This document shows, one piece after another, positions 1 through 5,636 of a DNA stretch of 6,931 nucleotides. The first letter of the stretch is position 1, and each line of letters starts with the position of its first letter. The notes beneath the pieces are model-generated. The model was not told the DNA's origin. It did not search any database and worked only from the letters and a program-made list of their open reading frames with translations. A program made the translations under genes and the position numbers. Source of the DNA: JBHIDQ01 sp046760155 (GTDB taxonomy: Bacteria > Chloroflexota > Dehalococcoidia > Dehalococcoidales > RBG-16-60-22). The stretch covers positions 1 through 6,931 of the forward strand of contig JBHIDQ010000077.1 of NCBI GenBank assembly GCA_046760155.1, read 5' to 3'.

Positions 1-51
1 CACATCTCCCAGTTTACTCATGTCTATATCTCTACCAGTCTGGTTTTTCAT
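1..51 (-). CDS. Start of a downstream gene, probably hydantoinase B subunit (partial)
   Basis: Reading leftwards from an ATG at 51-49, 17 codons are open to the window edge and give MKNQTGRDIDMSKLGDV. The ATG lies 19 bases after the hyuA stop, on the same strand. An AGGAGG Shine-Dalgarno (complement of 52-57) directly touches the ATG, which is unusually tight. A second in-frame ATG at 21-19 is an alternative start with no clear ribosome site. HyuA-type genes are normally followed by the B subunit, and B subunits often begin with a short variable tail before a DPIT-like motif, so hydantoinase B is the natural guess. The visible residues themselves are not diagnostic; identity is inferred from position only. 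Confidence 0.45.
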   Translation of the reverse strand, partial: MKNQTGRDIDMSKLGDV

Positions 52-70
52 CCTCCTGTATAATCCCCCC

Positions 71-2158
71 TTATTTCTTTGTCAGGGTGACTAAAATGTT
101 TCCCCAATCATCCACCTGCCCTACATCACCGGGTAATATTACGGCGGTGGATTCTCTCTCTTCCACTATCGCCGGTCCCTCGATAGTAGCTCCCGGGAAC
201 AACAAATAGCGGTCATATACGCGGCAATCTTCATAGCCATTATACTCCGGGAAATAGACCTTTCTCCTTCCCTTGATTGCTTCTGCAACCGAAGCTACGG
301 TCTTCTTCAGCTTTTCAATTTTGACCTCGGGCATACCGGCACCACAGGAAACACGCCAGGTAACCCCTTCAAAGGGCACATCAGGGTTGGTATAGCCATA
401 CATCTTGAAATAACTCTCCTCAAACAAATCCTTAAGCATTGGGCCGTCAGCAACGGTCAGCCTTCTACTCGGCAGCATAACCGGCACGTCATACCCTTGC
501 ATTCGATACCTCATATCAGCCGACCTGGTCATGGTGAAATCAGTACCAGCCTTACACTCTTGCAGTAATTTGGTCCCTTCTGCCTCCATCTCATCATAGA
601 TGCCGTTTATAGTGTCCACTACCTCAGAGCGTAAGTTCCCGTCGAACACGGTCACCCAAGTACGACCAAGATCGAATCTCGCCTCCGAGGCTAGCAAGCC
701 TACCGCTGAAGCTACGCCAGCCGCCGGAGGGAATAAGATTCGTGGCATACCCAGAGCTTTAGCTAACCTAGCACCGTGAGCCGGTCCAGCTCCGCCGGTA
801 GCGATGAAGGTAAAATCGGCGGGATCGAATCCTCTCTGCAGGGATACTACTCGCAGCGCAAGCTCCATATTGGTATTAACCGTATTGTGTATTCCCCAGG
901 CGGCTTCAGTGATACCAATGCCCAATGGTTTGGCTATCTTCTCCTCCAGACCTTTAATGGCGGCTTCCCTATCCAGTTTCATCTCACCACCCAGGAAATA
1001 GTCAGCCGATAGATAGCCTAGGAGCAGATTGGCATCGGTAACGGTAACCTCGGTACCACCCAGACGGTAGCAAATAGGCCCCGGATTGGCCCCGGCACTC
1101 CTTGGCCCAACCGTAATAATCCCCACCCTTGGCTCGGCGATGCTGCCACCTCCAGCCCCGACCTCAATCATATCAATCGATGGAATTGAGAGGCTTAACC
1201 CGCTAGCTGGTTTCATGGCATGTCTATCCACTTCAATTTCTGACCTAGTGTTGGGCTTATAGTCCACCACGGTACAACCCTTGGCTGTTGTGCCGCCCAT
1301 GTCAAAGGCAAGCAAGTTTCCGTAACCTGATAGTTTACCAAAGAAAATGGCGGCCATTACACCACCGGCCGGCCCAGATTCAAGTAACCAGATAGGACGT
1401 TTCAAGAGTCCTTCACCCACCGCCAGCCCACCGTTAGACTGTAACATATATAGAAGCCCTTTATATCCCCCGTCCCTTAGTTCTTTCGCCATCCGTTCCA
1501 GATAGTCTTTCACCACCATTAGGATATAAGCATTGGCCGCAACCGTGTTCATCCGTTCATATTCGCGCCACACGGGACAAACATCACAGGAGAGCGAAAT
1601 CATCGCCTCTGGCGCTTCTTCCTGGATAATTCTCCCCGCCCTCCTTTCATGTTCGGGATTGGTAAAGGAGTGAAGGAAACACACGCCGACTGATTTAATA
1701 CCCCGGCTGACCAGTTCTCTGGCAACCTGCCTGACCTCATCTTCGTTCAGTGGAACGACAGTGCTGCCATCATAATCCATTCTTTCCGTTACTTCGAAAA
1801 TGACGTTCCGTGGGAGCAAGGGATTACTCTTTCTCAGCTCAAGATTAAATAAGTCAGGTTTTTTCTGTCGTCCTATTTGCAGGTAGTCGCCAAATCCTTT
1901 GGTCACGATTAAGCCTACTCCCGAGGTTACGGTTCGTTGAATGACGGTGTTCGAAGCTACAGTTGTTCCATGGAGTACCTGAGTCAAATCACCTAGACCT
2001 ATGCCCATCTTGCGCACCGTGTCACGTAAGCCATGCAAAGCGTTTACTGACGGATCAGGTGTAGTAAGATATTTGCCAACGTGTAGTCGCCCCCCTTCAT
2101 CTTGAACCACCACATCGGTGAAAGTACCACCAATGTCAATCGCTGCTCTGTTTGCCAA
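71..2158 (-). CDS. hyuA: Hydantoinase/oxoprolinase family protein, A subunit
   Basis: This complete 695-residue protein belongs to the hydantoinase A / 5-oxoprolinase family: cytoplasmic ATP-dependent enzymes that open or carboxylate cyclic amides and related substrates, usually with a B subunit. The N-terminal domain carries IDIGGTFTD (residues 7-15) and HGTTVASN (63-70). The central ASKHA-like ATPase domain carries ESGPAGGV (260-267), FDMGGTTAK (285-293), a glycine-rich VGAGGGSIA (333-341), AGANPGP (355-361) and ATGGAGPAHG (453-462). The C-terminal domain from about 505 ends with the family-typical EGPAIVEERESTAVILPG (659-676). Length is normal for the family. The start is TTG: the next methionine (51) would remove the phosphate-binding motif, and AGGAG lies 7 bases upstream of the TTG. 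Substrate (hydantoin, oxoproline, or a ketone as in acetophenone carboxylase) cannot be read from sequence. It probably forms an operon with the gene at 51. Confidence 0.93.
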   Translation of the reverse strand: MANRAAIDIGGTFTDVVVQDEGGRLHVGKYLTTPDPSVNALHGLRDTVRKMGIGLGDLTQVLHGTTVASNTVIQRTVTSGVGLIVTKGFGDYLQIGRQKKPDLFNLELRKSNPLLPRNVIFEVTERMDYDGSTVVPLNEDEVRQVARELVSRGIKSVGVCFLHSFTNPEHERRAGRIIQEEAPEAMISLSCDVCPVWREYERMNTVAANAYILMVVKDYLERMAKELRDGGYKGLLYMLQSNGGLAVGEGLLKRPIWLLESGPAGGVMAAIFFGKLSGYGNLLAFDMGGTTAKGCTVVDYKPNTRSEIEVDRHAMKPASGLSLSIPSIDMIEVGAGGGSIAEPRVGIITVGPRSAGANPGPICYRLGGTEVTVTDANLLLGYLSADYFLGGEMKLDREAAIKGLEEKIAKPLGIGITEAAWGIHNTVNTNMELALRVVSLQRGFDPADFTFIATGGAGPAHGARLAKALGMPRILFPPAAGVASAVGLLASEARFDLGRTWVTVFDGNLRSEVVDTINGIYDEMEAEGTKLLQECKAGTDFTMTRSADMRYRMQGYDVPVMLPSRRLTVADGPMLKDLFEESYFKMYGYTNPDVPFEGVTWRVSCGAGMPEVKIEKLKKTVASVAEAIKGRRKVYFPEYNGYEDCRVYDRYLLFPGATIEGPAIVEERESTAVILPGDVGQVDDWGNILVTLTKK

Positions 2159-2182
2159 TCAACTTCTCCTTTCCCTTGCTCT

Positions 2183-2248
2183 TTATTTCCAGTTACTATC
2201 TTGATAGGGCGCACTACCCTTAGGGGCCTTCATCAGCAACAGATACAT
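2183..2248 (-). CDS. Possible 21-codon upstream ORF in the hyuA leader
   Basis: An ATG at 2248-2246 is preceded by AAGAGG with a 5-base spacer and opens a 21-codon frame that closes with TAA at 2185-2183, 24 bases before the hyuA TTG. The peptide starts MYLLLMKAPKG and ends DSNWK. It has no recognised family, no codon run typical of an attenuator peptide and no visible terminator hairpin. It may be a short leader that couples translation to hyuA, or chance. It is listed because the ribosome site and placement are reasonable, but a 22-codon open frame is easily found by accident. Confidence 0.2.
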   Translation of the reverse strand: MYLLLMKAPKGSAPYQDSNWK

Positions 2249-2256
2249 AATTTCCT

Positions 2257-2270
2257 CTTGTTAGAACAAG
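2257..2270. repeat. Inverted repeat CTTGTT-AG-AACAAG
   Basis: A perfect 6-bp inverted repeat separated by two bases lies between tRNA-Pro and hyuA. As RNA it would form a 5-bp stem with a 4-base loop, too weak and without a U-tract to be a terminator. As DNA it resembles a small dimer-binding operator. It sits just upstream of the ribosome site of the 21-codon upstream ORF. Function is unknown. Confidence 0.35.
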
Positions 2271-2294
2271 TGAAAAGTCTTCCCAAATATAAAA

Positions 2295-2368
2295 TCGGGG
2301 TGGCCGGATTTGAACCGGCGACCACCTGAACCCCATTCAGGTGCGCTACCAGGCTGCGCTACACCCCG
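2295..2368 (-). tRNA. tRNA-Pro (anticodon GGG)
   Basis: The minus strand folds into a complete 74-base cloverleaf. The acceptor stem is a perfect CGGGGTG/CACCCCG, the D stem GCGC/GCGC, the anticodon stem CCTGA/TCAGG with loop ATGGGGT, and the T arm GCCGG-TTCAAAT-CCGGC. The anticodon GGG lies at 2334-2332, preceded by U33 and followed by G37. The C1:G72 first pair, A73 discriminator and G37 are the recognised features of bacterial tRNA-Pro. CCA is not encoded; the next bases are TTTT. It reads GGG and therefore serves CCC/CCU codons. It lies upstream of hyuA on the same strand with no obvious terminator between, so readthrough into hyuA is possible. Confidence 0.97.
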
Positions 2369-2391
2369 TTTTACCTCTGATTCTGTCAAAT

Positions 2392-2420
2392 ATACTATCA
2401 TAATTTATCTTCGCGAGCAA
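2392..2420 (-). promoter_or_regulatory. Promoter of tRNA-Pro
   Basis: On the minus strand a -35-like TTGCTC (2420-2415) is separated by 17 bases from a -10-like TAGTAT (2397-2392), which is preceded by TGA, an extended -10 element. The predicted start falls near 2385, about 16 bases before the mature tRNA 5' end. Both hexamers are imperfect, but spacing, extended -10 and position agree. Confidence 0.5.
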
Positions 2421-2461
2421 TAAAATAACAAACCATGACCGCTATTAACTCTGTAAAGCGC

Positions 2462-2490
2462 TTGAAGTTGTCCTCGAGATTAGGTATGAT
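2462..2490 (+). promoter_or_regulatory. Promoter of the 2530-4913 gene cluster
   Basis: TTGAAG (2462-2467) and TATGAT (2485-2490) are separated by exactly 17 bases, a good housekeeping sigma-factor promoter. Transcription would start near 2497 and give a leader of about 33 bases before the GTG at 2530. It is divergent from the tRNA-Pro promoter. The 2369-2529 interval holds these two promoters and nothing else I can support. Confidence 0.6.
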
Positions 2491-2529
2491 GAGCGTTAAG
2501 TTGGGTTTAATATTAAGGGGGTATAAGGC

Positions 2530-2862
2530 GTGGATTGGTTATCCCCAATTAGACAGATATTCGATTTTTTTCTCCCCTTCCTTGAGGGCTTGCCGGCCAT
2601 CAGAGCACTGCTGGGATTTATCCTCGTCTTCTTTCTACCCGGCTTTGCCTGGACACTCGTTTTTTTCAAGTCGATAAGGGTCATCGAAAGAATCGTTCTT
2701 TCCTTCGGTTTGTCCATTGCTATCGTAACACTGAGTATTTTTACCCTGAATGTACTGCTCGGCGTTAGTATTACCGGTCTTAACTCCCTCCTGATTATTG
2801 TGGTGGTTACCATTATACCGGTATCGCTCTACTACCTCAGGAGACTGAAGAAAGTTAAATAA
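2530..2862 (+). CDS. Small DUF1616-like integral membrane protein
   Basis: This 110-residue hydrophobic protein has three predicted transmembrane helices at about 25-46, 54-78 and 83-103. It ends in a basic tail RRLKKVK, probably on the cytoplasmic side. The segment RALLGFILVFFLPGFAWTLVFF followed by IERIVLSFGLSIAI resembles the N-terminal part of DUF1616 proteins, where an R..LG..L.FLPG motif precedes an ER..LSFGLS motif. It is much shorter than many DUF1616 proteins, so it is either a minimal version or an N-terminal-only relative. The start is GTG, with AAGGGGG 8 bases upstream. It is the first gene of the cluster, 36 bases before the reductase gene. Function is unknown; a role in envelope or lipid metabolism would be inferred only from its neighbour. 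Confidence 0.8.
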   Translation: MDWLSPIRQIFDFFLPFLEGLPAIRALLGFILVFFLPGFAWTLVFFKSIRVIERIVLSFGLSIAIVTLSIFTLNVLLGVSITGLNSLLIIVVVTIIPVSLYYLRRLKKVK

Positions 2863-2898
2863 TCGGAAAAGTGTTTAAGTCTAAGTGGAGGATTAAAA

Positions 2899-4083
2899 TT
2901 GTATGATGTTATGGTTATTGGTGGTGGACCGATAGGGAGTTATATAGCTTACAAGCTGGCTGGGAGGGGGCATAGGGTGATGGTACTGGAACGGAAGCAA
3001 AGAGTGGGGGAATCGGTTTGCTGCACCGGCATCATTGGTCAGGAATGTGTCAACTCTTTTGCTATTGAAAGCAGCCTCATTTTAAGGCAGGTAAACAGCG
3101 CCAAGGTATTTTCACCTTCTGGTAATTTGCTTCGATTGTGGCGGGAGGAAACCCAGGCCTGTATTTTGGACCGGGCGGCCTTTGACATGGCGATGGCTAA
3201 TCGGGCACAGGGTGAGGGGGTGGAATATGCCTTAAATAGTCCAGTCAGAGGTATAAAAATGGAAAAAGATAAGGTCAAAGTTGAGGTATCTTGCCAAGAA
3301 GCAAGGTTAAACCTTGAGGCGAGAGCGGCGGTTATGGCTACCGGCTTTGGCTCAAGGTTGACGGAGAAGTTGGGGTTGGGTAATTTTGCTGATTTTGTCT
3401 TTGGCGCCCAGGCTGAGGTAACCACCGCCGGTATAGACGAGGTGGAGGTTTATTTTGGACAGAAGATAGCGCCCGGTTTTTTTGGCTGGCTGGTACCGAC
3501 TTCACCACAGACGGCCCGGGTGGGGTTGCTGTCACGGCATAGCCCTGAGCTTTATTTAAAGAAGTTGCTGGCAGCCCTGCGGGCTCAAGGAAAAATAGTC
3601 TCCACTGACGTCAAGCTGAGCTATGGTGGAATTCCTTTGCAACCGCTAGGCAGAACTTTCGCTGAGCGACTAATAGTGGTCGGGGATGCCGCCGGGCAGG
3701 TGAAGCCAACCAGTGGTGGCGGCATCTACTACGGTTTACTCTGTGCTGACATCGCCGCTGATACGTTACATCAGGCGCTGCAAAGTGATGACCTATCGGC
3801 GAAGAGTCTGGCTAGGTATGAACGAGAGTGGCGGCGGAAACTGGGAAGGGAACTAAGGATAGGCTACTGGGCAAGGAAACTTTTTGAGCGTCTGAGCGAT
3901 CGCCAGATTGACCGGATATTTGACATCATCAAAGCCAATGGCATTGATAAGGCCTTACTTGAAGCTAAGGACCTGTCTTTTGACTGGCACAGCCAGGCAG
4001 TATTGAAGTTACTCGGACGCGCCGTGGTTGCCAGAGTTATTGGCGTGATTAGACTTCCTTCCAAAGCTGGCAAAGATATATAA
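2899..4083 (+). CDS. Geranylgeranyl-reductase-family FAD-dependent oxidoreductase
   Basis: This 394-residue flavoprotein belongs to the geranylgeranyl reductase family, whose members hydrogenate isoprenoid chains of lipids, quinones or chlorophyll. The N-terminus holds the dinucleotide-binding VIGGGPIGS (6-14) with an acidic end to the second strand (E31). GESVCCTGII (37-46) matches the conserved cysteine-containing segment after the FAD fold. ATGFGS (147-152) is the second FAD contact, and GDAAGQVKPTSGGGIYYG (262-279) is the family signature. Length is typical. The start is TTG: GGAGG lies 7 bases upstream, and starting at the next methionine (5) would leave almost no residues before the Rossmann glycines. 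No signal peptide or membrane helix is evident, so it is probably peripheral to the membrane. The substrate could be a menaquinone side chain or an isoprenoid lipid. It is likely cotranscribed with the flanking genes. Confidence 0.9.
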   Translation: MYDVMVIGGGPIGSYIAYKLAGRGHRVMVLERKQRVGESVCCTGIIGQECVNSFAIESSLILRQVNSAKVFSPSGNLLRLWREETQACILDRAAFDMAMANRAQGEGVEYALNSPVRGIKMEKDKVKVEVSCQEARLNLEARAAVMATGFGSRLTEKLGLGNFADFVFGAQAEVTTAGIDEVEVYFGQKIAPGFFGWLVPTSPQTARVGLLSRHSPELYLKKLLAALRAQGKIVSTDVKLSYGGIPLQPLGRTFAERLIVVGDAAGQVKPTSGGGIYYGLLCADIAADTLHQALQSDDLSAKSLARYEREWRRKLGRELRIGYWARKLFERLSDRQIDRIFDIIKANGIDKALLEAKDLSFDWHSQAVLKLLGRAVVARVIGVIRLPSKAGKDI

Positions 4084-4103
4084 TTAATATTTGAGGAGTA
4101 CCG

Positions 4104-4913
4104 ATGGAAAGTGGTGGTCTTCAAAATCCTGGTCTGGGTGAAGCAGCCAGCCTTTTTCTGGCCAAACTGGCGCCTGAGAAAAGGGAAATAAGTCAGCCGG
4201 AAGTATACAAATTTGTCCGCTGGTATGGCTGGGAACGACCTTTGGCTGGGCTCACCGCTCCTGAAGTAGCCAACTACGCGGAGCGGTTATCACTATCGGA
4301 TACTGACTATGCCAAAAAGCTTGAGCTAATACGTGCCTTCCTGACTTATGCCAAGAAGGTGGGGTGGAGTAAGACGAATCTAGGTATTCACCTTAAGGCC
4401 AGGAAGGCAAAAGCTGGTGTCCAACCTTCAGTCAGGCAGGGTCTGCCGGAGACAGTTGCCTTGACGCAGCAGGGATATGCCGAAATAGAGGCTGAGCTGG
4501 CTGACCTGAAACGTAAGCGCCCGCAACTCATTGAGGAGATGCGTCGCGCCGCCGCCGATAAGGACTTTCGTGAGAATGCGCCTCTGGTTGCCGCCAGAGA
4601 GCAACGCGGGCACTTGGAGGGACGAATCAAGGAGTTAGAAAAGACCTTGAAGGCGGCAACTATTGTTAATGCAGCGCAAAAGTCAGGTCTCAAGGCAAAT
4701 ATTGGTGATCGTATTGTCCTGGGTGACCTGACTTCCGGGGAAGAGCTGCACTATGTGCTCGTTGGTCCCAGGGAAGTGGACCCGGCGCAGGGTAAAATTT
4801 CCAGCATTTCACCGCTGGGTAAGGCACTCATCGGTCGGGGTGAAGGAGAGATAGTCGAGGTGGCCGTGCCCGCCGGCAAGTTACGCTATCAGGTTAAGCA
4901 TATTGAACATTAA
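4104..4913 (+). CDS. greA: GreA transcript-cleavage factor with N-terminal recombinase-like core-binding domain
   Basis: The 269-residue product has two parts. Residues about 117-269 are a full GreA: an N-terminal coiled coil (120-185) whose tip DFRENAPLVAAREQ contains the conserved D154 and E157, which reach into RNA polymerase and hold the catalytic metal. A C-terminal FKBP-like domain follows, with GDRIVLGDLTSGEE (201-214) and SPLGKALIGRGEGE (236-249). GreA rescues backtracked polymerase by stimulating cleavage of the RNA 3' end. Residues about 10-100 are extra. They are helical and resemble the SAM-like core-binding domain of tyrosine recombinases (YKFVRWYGWERPLAGLT, then EVANYAERL and LIRAFLTYAKKVGW). 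The recombinase catalytic domain is absent, so this is not an integrase. Normal GreA is about 158 residues. The ATG has GAGGAG 5 bases upstream; the gene begins 20 bases after the reductase stop. The N-terminal assignment is by pattern only. Confidence 0.9.
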   Translation: MESGGLQNPGLGEAASLFLAKLAPEKREISQPEVYKFVRWYGWERPLAGLTAPEVANYAERLSLSDTDYAKKLELIRAFLTYAKKVGWSKTNLGIHLKARKAKAGVQPSVRQGLPETVALTQQGYAEIEAELADLKRKRPQLIEEMRRAAADKDFRENAPLVAAREQRGHLEGRIKELEKTLKAATIVNAAQKSGLKANIGDRIVLGDLTSGEELHYVLVGPREVDPAQGKISSISPLGKALIGRGEGEIVEVAVPAGKLRYQVKHIEH

Positions 4914-4930
4914 CCGCAAGGTTAATCATG

Positions 4931-4939
4931 TGGTATAAT
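4931..4939 (+). promoter_or_regulatory. Extended -10 promoter of tRNA-Ala
   Basis: TGG followed by a perfect TATAAT (4934-4939) forms an extended -10 element, starting 17 bases after the greA stop. The tRNA 5' end lies 12 bases after the hexamer, so the transcript would begin only a few bases upstream of the mature end. No convincing -35 is present at 16-18 bases, which is acceptable for an extended -10 promoter. Confidence 0.6.
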
Positions 4940-4951
4940 TTCAATATCAGT

Positions 4952-5024
4952 GGGGATATAGCTCAATAGGGAGAGCGCTGCGTTCGCATCGCAGAGGTCG
5001 GGGGTTCGAATCCCCCTATCTCCA
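4952..5024 (+). tRNA. tRNA-Ala (anticodon CGC)
   Basis: A complete 73-base cloverleaf is present. The acceptor stem GGGGATA/TATCTCC contains the G3:U70 wobble pair that defines alanine identity. The D arm is GCTC-AATAGGGA-GAGC, the anticodon stem CTGCG/CGCAG with loop TTCGCAT, and the T arm GGGGG-TTCGAAT-CCCCC. The anticodon CGC is at 4985-4987 and reads GCG. The discriminator is A; CCA is not encoded and TTTT follows. It lies downstream of greA on the same strand with its own promoter, and converges with the acetyltransferase gene whose stop is 24 bases away. Confidence 0.97.
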
Positions 5025-5048
5025 TTTTGTCCTGTAAAAATCAGTTTT

Positions 5049-5561
5049 TCACGTAGCTTCCTTAAACTCAGGCTGAAATCTTACCGTGCCCCGCCTCCCG
5101 TTCAAAGCCCCTTTCCGTAACTCTAAAATCATCCAGGCTTCTTCGGGAACTTCAAATTCACAAGCAATGCCTCTGGGCCCAGCCAGAACAAAGCCAAAAC
5201 GCGGGTAATAATCGGGGTAACCTAGCACCACTATTATCTCGTGTCCAAGACGAAGGCATTCTTCGAGACCTGCCCGAACCATTTGTGAGCCAATCCCTTT
5301 GCCCTGGTACGCTGGCAGAACCGCCATCGGAGCGAGGGCGATTGCTTCGAAGTTCGAACATTCCGATGCTATAACTACCGGGCTGAACGCAATATGCCCC
5401 ACAATCTCACCATCCTGGATAGCAACCAGCGATATTGTTAAAACACCACGATTTCTGAGCTTTTCAATAAGCTCCGCTTCATTTTCTTGGCTAAACGCCT
5501 GCTTATTAACATAGCGAATAGAATCTACATCTTCAGGTGTTTCCGGACGAATAGTCAGCAT
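5049..5561 (-). CDS. GNAT-family N-acetyltransferase (YhbS-like)
   Basis: This 170-residue soluble protein has the GNAT acetyltransferase fold, which moves an acetyl group from acetyl-CoA to an amine. LTIRPETPEDVDSI (2-15) is the usual first strand and helix. LVAIQDGEIVGHIAFSPV (45-62) gives strands 2-3. LAPMAVLPAYQGKGIGSQMV (76-95) is motif A, with the pyrophosphate-binding Q86-G-K-G-I-G91. VVLGYPDYYPRFGF (111-124) matches the YhbS/COG3153 branch, where a G.P.YY.RFGF segment is typical. Length is normal for the family. The ATG has GGGAG 8 bases upstream. It lies 75 bases downstream of the broken SDR gene on the same strand. No strong promoter was seen in that gap, so it may be read from the SDR promoter. 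The acceptor substrate cannot be predicted. Confidence 0.9.
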   Translation of the reverse strand: MLTIRPETPEDVDSIRYVNKQAFSQENEAELIEKLRNRGVLTISLVAIQDGEIVGHIAFSPVVIASECSNFEAIALAPMAVLPAYQGKGIGSQMVRAGLEECLRLGHEIIVVLGYPDYYPRFGFVLAGPRGIACEFEVPEEAWMILELRKGALNGRRGTVRFQPEFKEAT

Positions 5562-5636
5562 GCGAAAATCTCCCTTGCCATTTTCTACACTCTTTCAAAG
5601 AATAGCTATAGATAATGAACGCCGTATGGTTAAGGA

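Noticed and set aside
59..64. Plus-strand TATAAT as a promoter
   Set aside because: It would drive transcription antisense into hyuA, has no matching -35 box, and lies in the short hyuA/downstream gene spacer.
776..1012. Two plus-strand ORFs of 65 and 78 codons inside hyuA
   Set aside because: They lie wholly antisense to a well-conserved domain of hyuA and have no ribosome site or family features.
2102..2329. Plus-strand 75-codon ORF ending in GVAGFEPATT
   Set aside because: The C-terminal peptide is the well-known artefact of translating the antisense of a tRNA T-arm; it overlaps tRNA-Pro and the 5' end of hyuA.
2435..2813. ORFs overlapping the small membrane protein (plus frame from 2435; minus frame 2496-2813)
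   Set aside because: The transmembrane pattern, the ribosome site and the DUF1616-like motifs belong to the 2530 frame; the others have no protein-like composition and the first spans the promoter.
3039..4124. Three minus-strand ORFs across the reductase gene
   Set aside because: They are shadows of the reductase, which has full family motifs in the plus frame.
4104..4440. A phage-type integrase or integrated element next to tRNA-Ala
   Set aside because: Only a core-binding-like domain is present; the catalytic domain with its R-H-R-Y residues is missing and the frame continues into GreA. No duplicated tRNA end was found in the window.
4388..4693. Minus-strand ORFs across greA
   Set aside because: Antisense shadows of the GreA coiled coil.
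5036..5049. AAAAATCAGTTTTT as a bidirectional terminator between tRNA-Ala and the acetyltransferase gene
   Set aside because: The stem is only five A-T pairs with no G-C pair, too weak to be an intrinsic terminator, although the convergent placement is suggestive.
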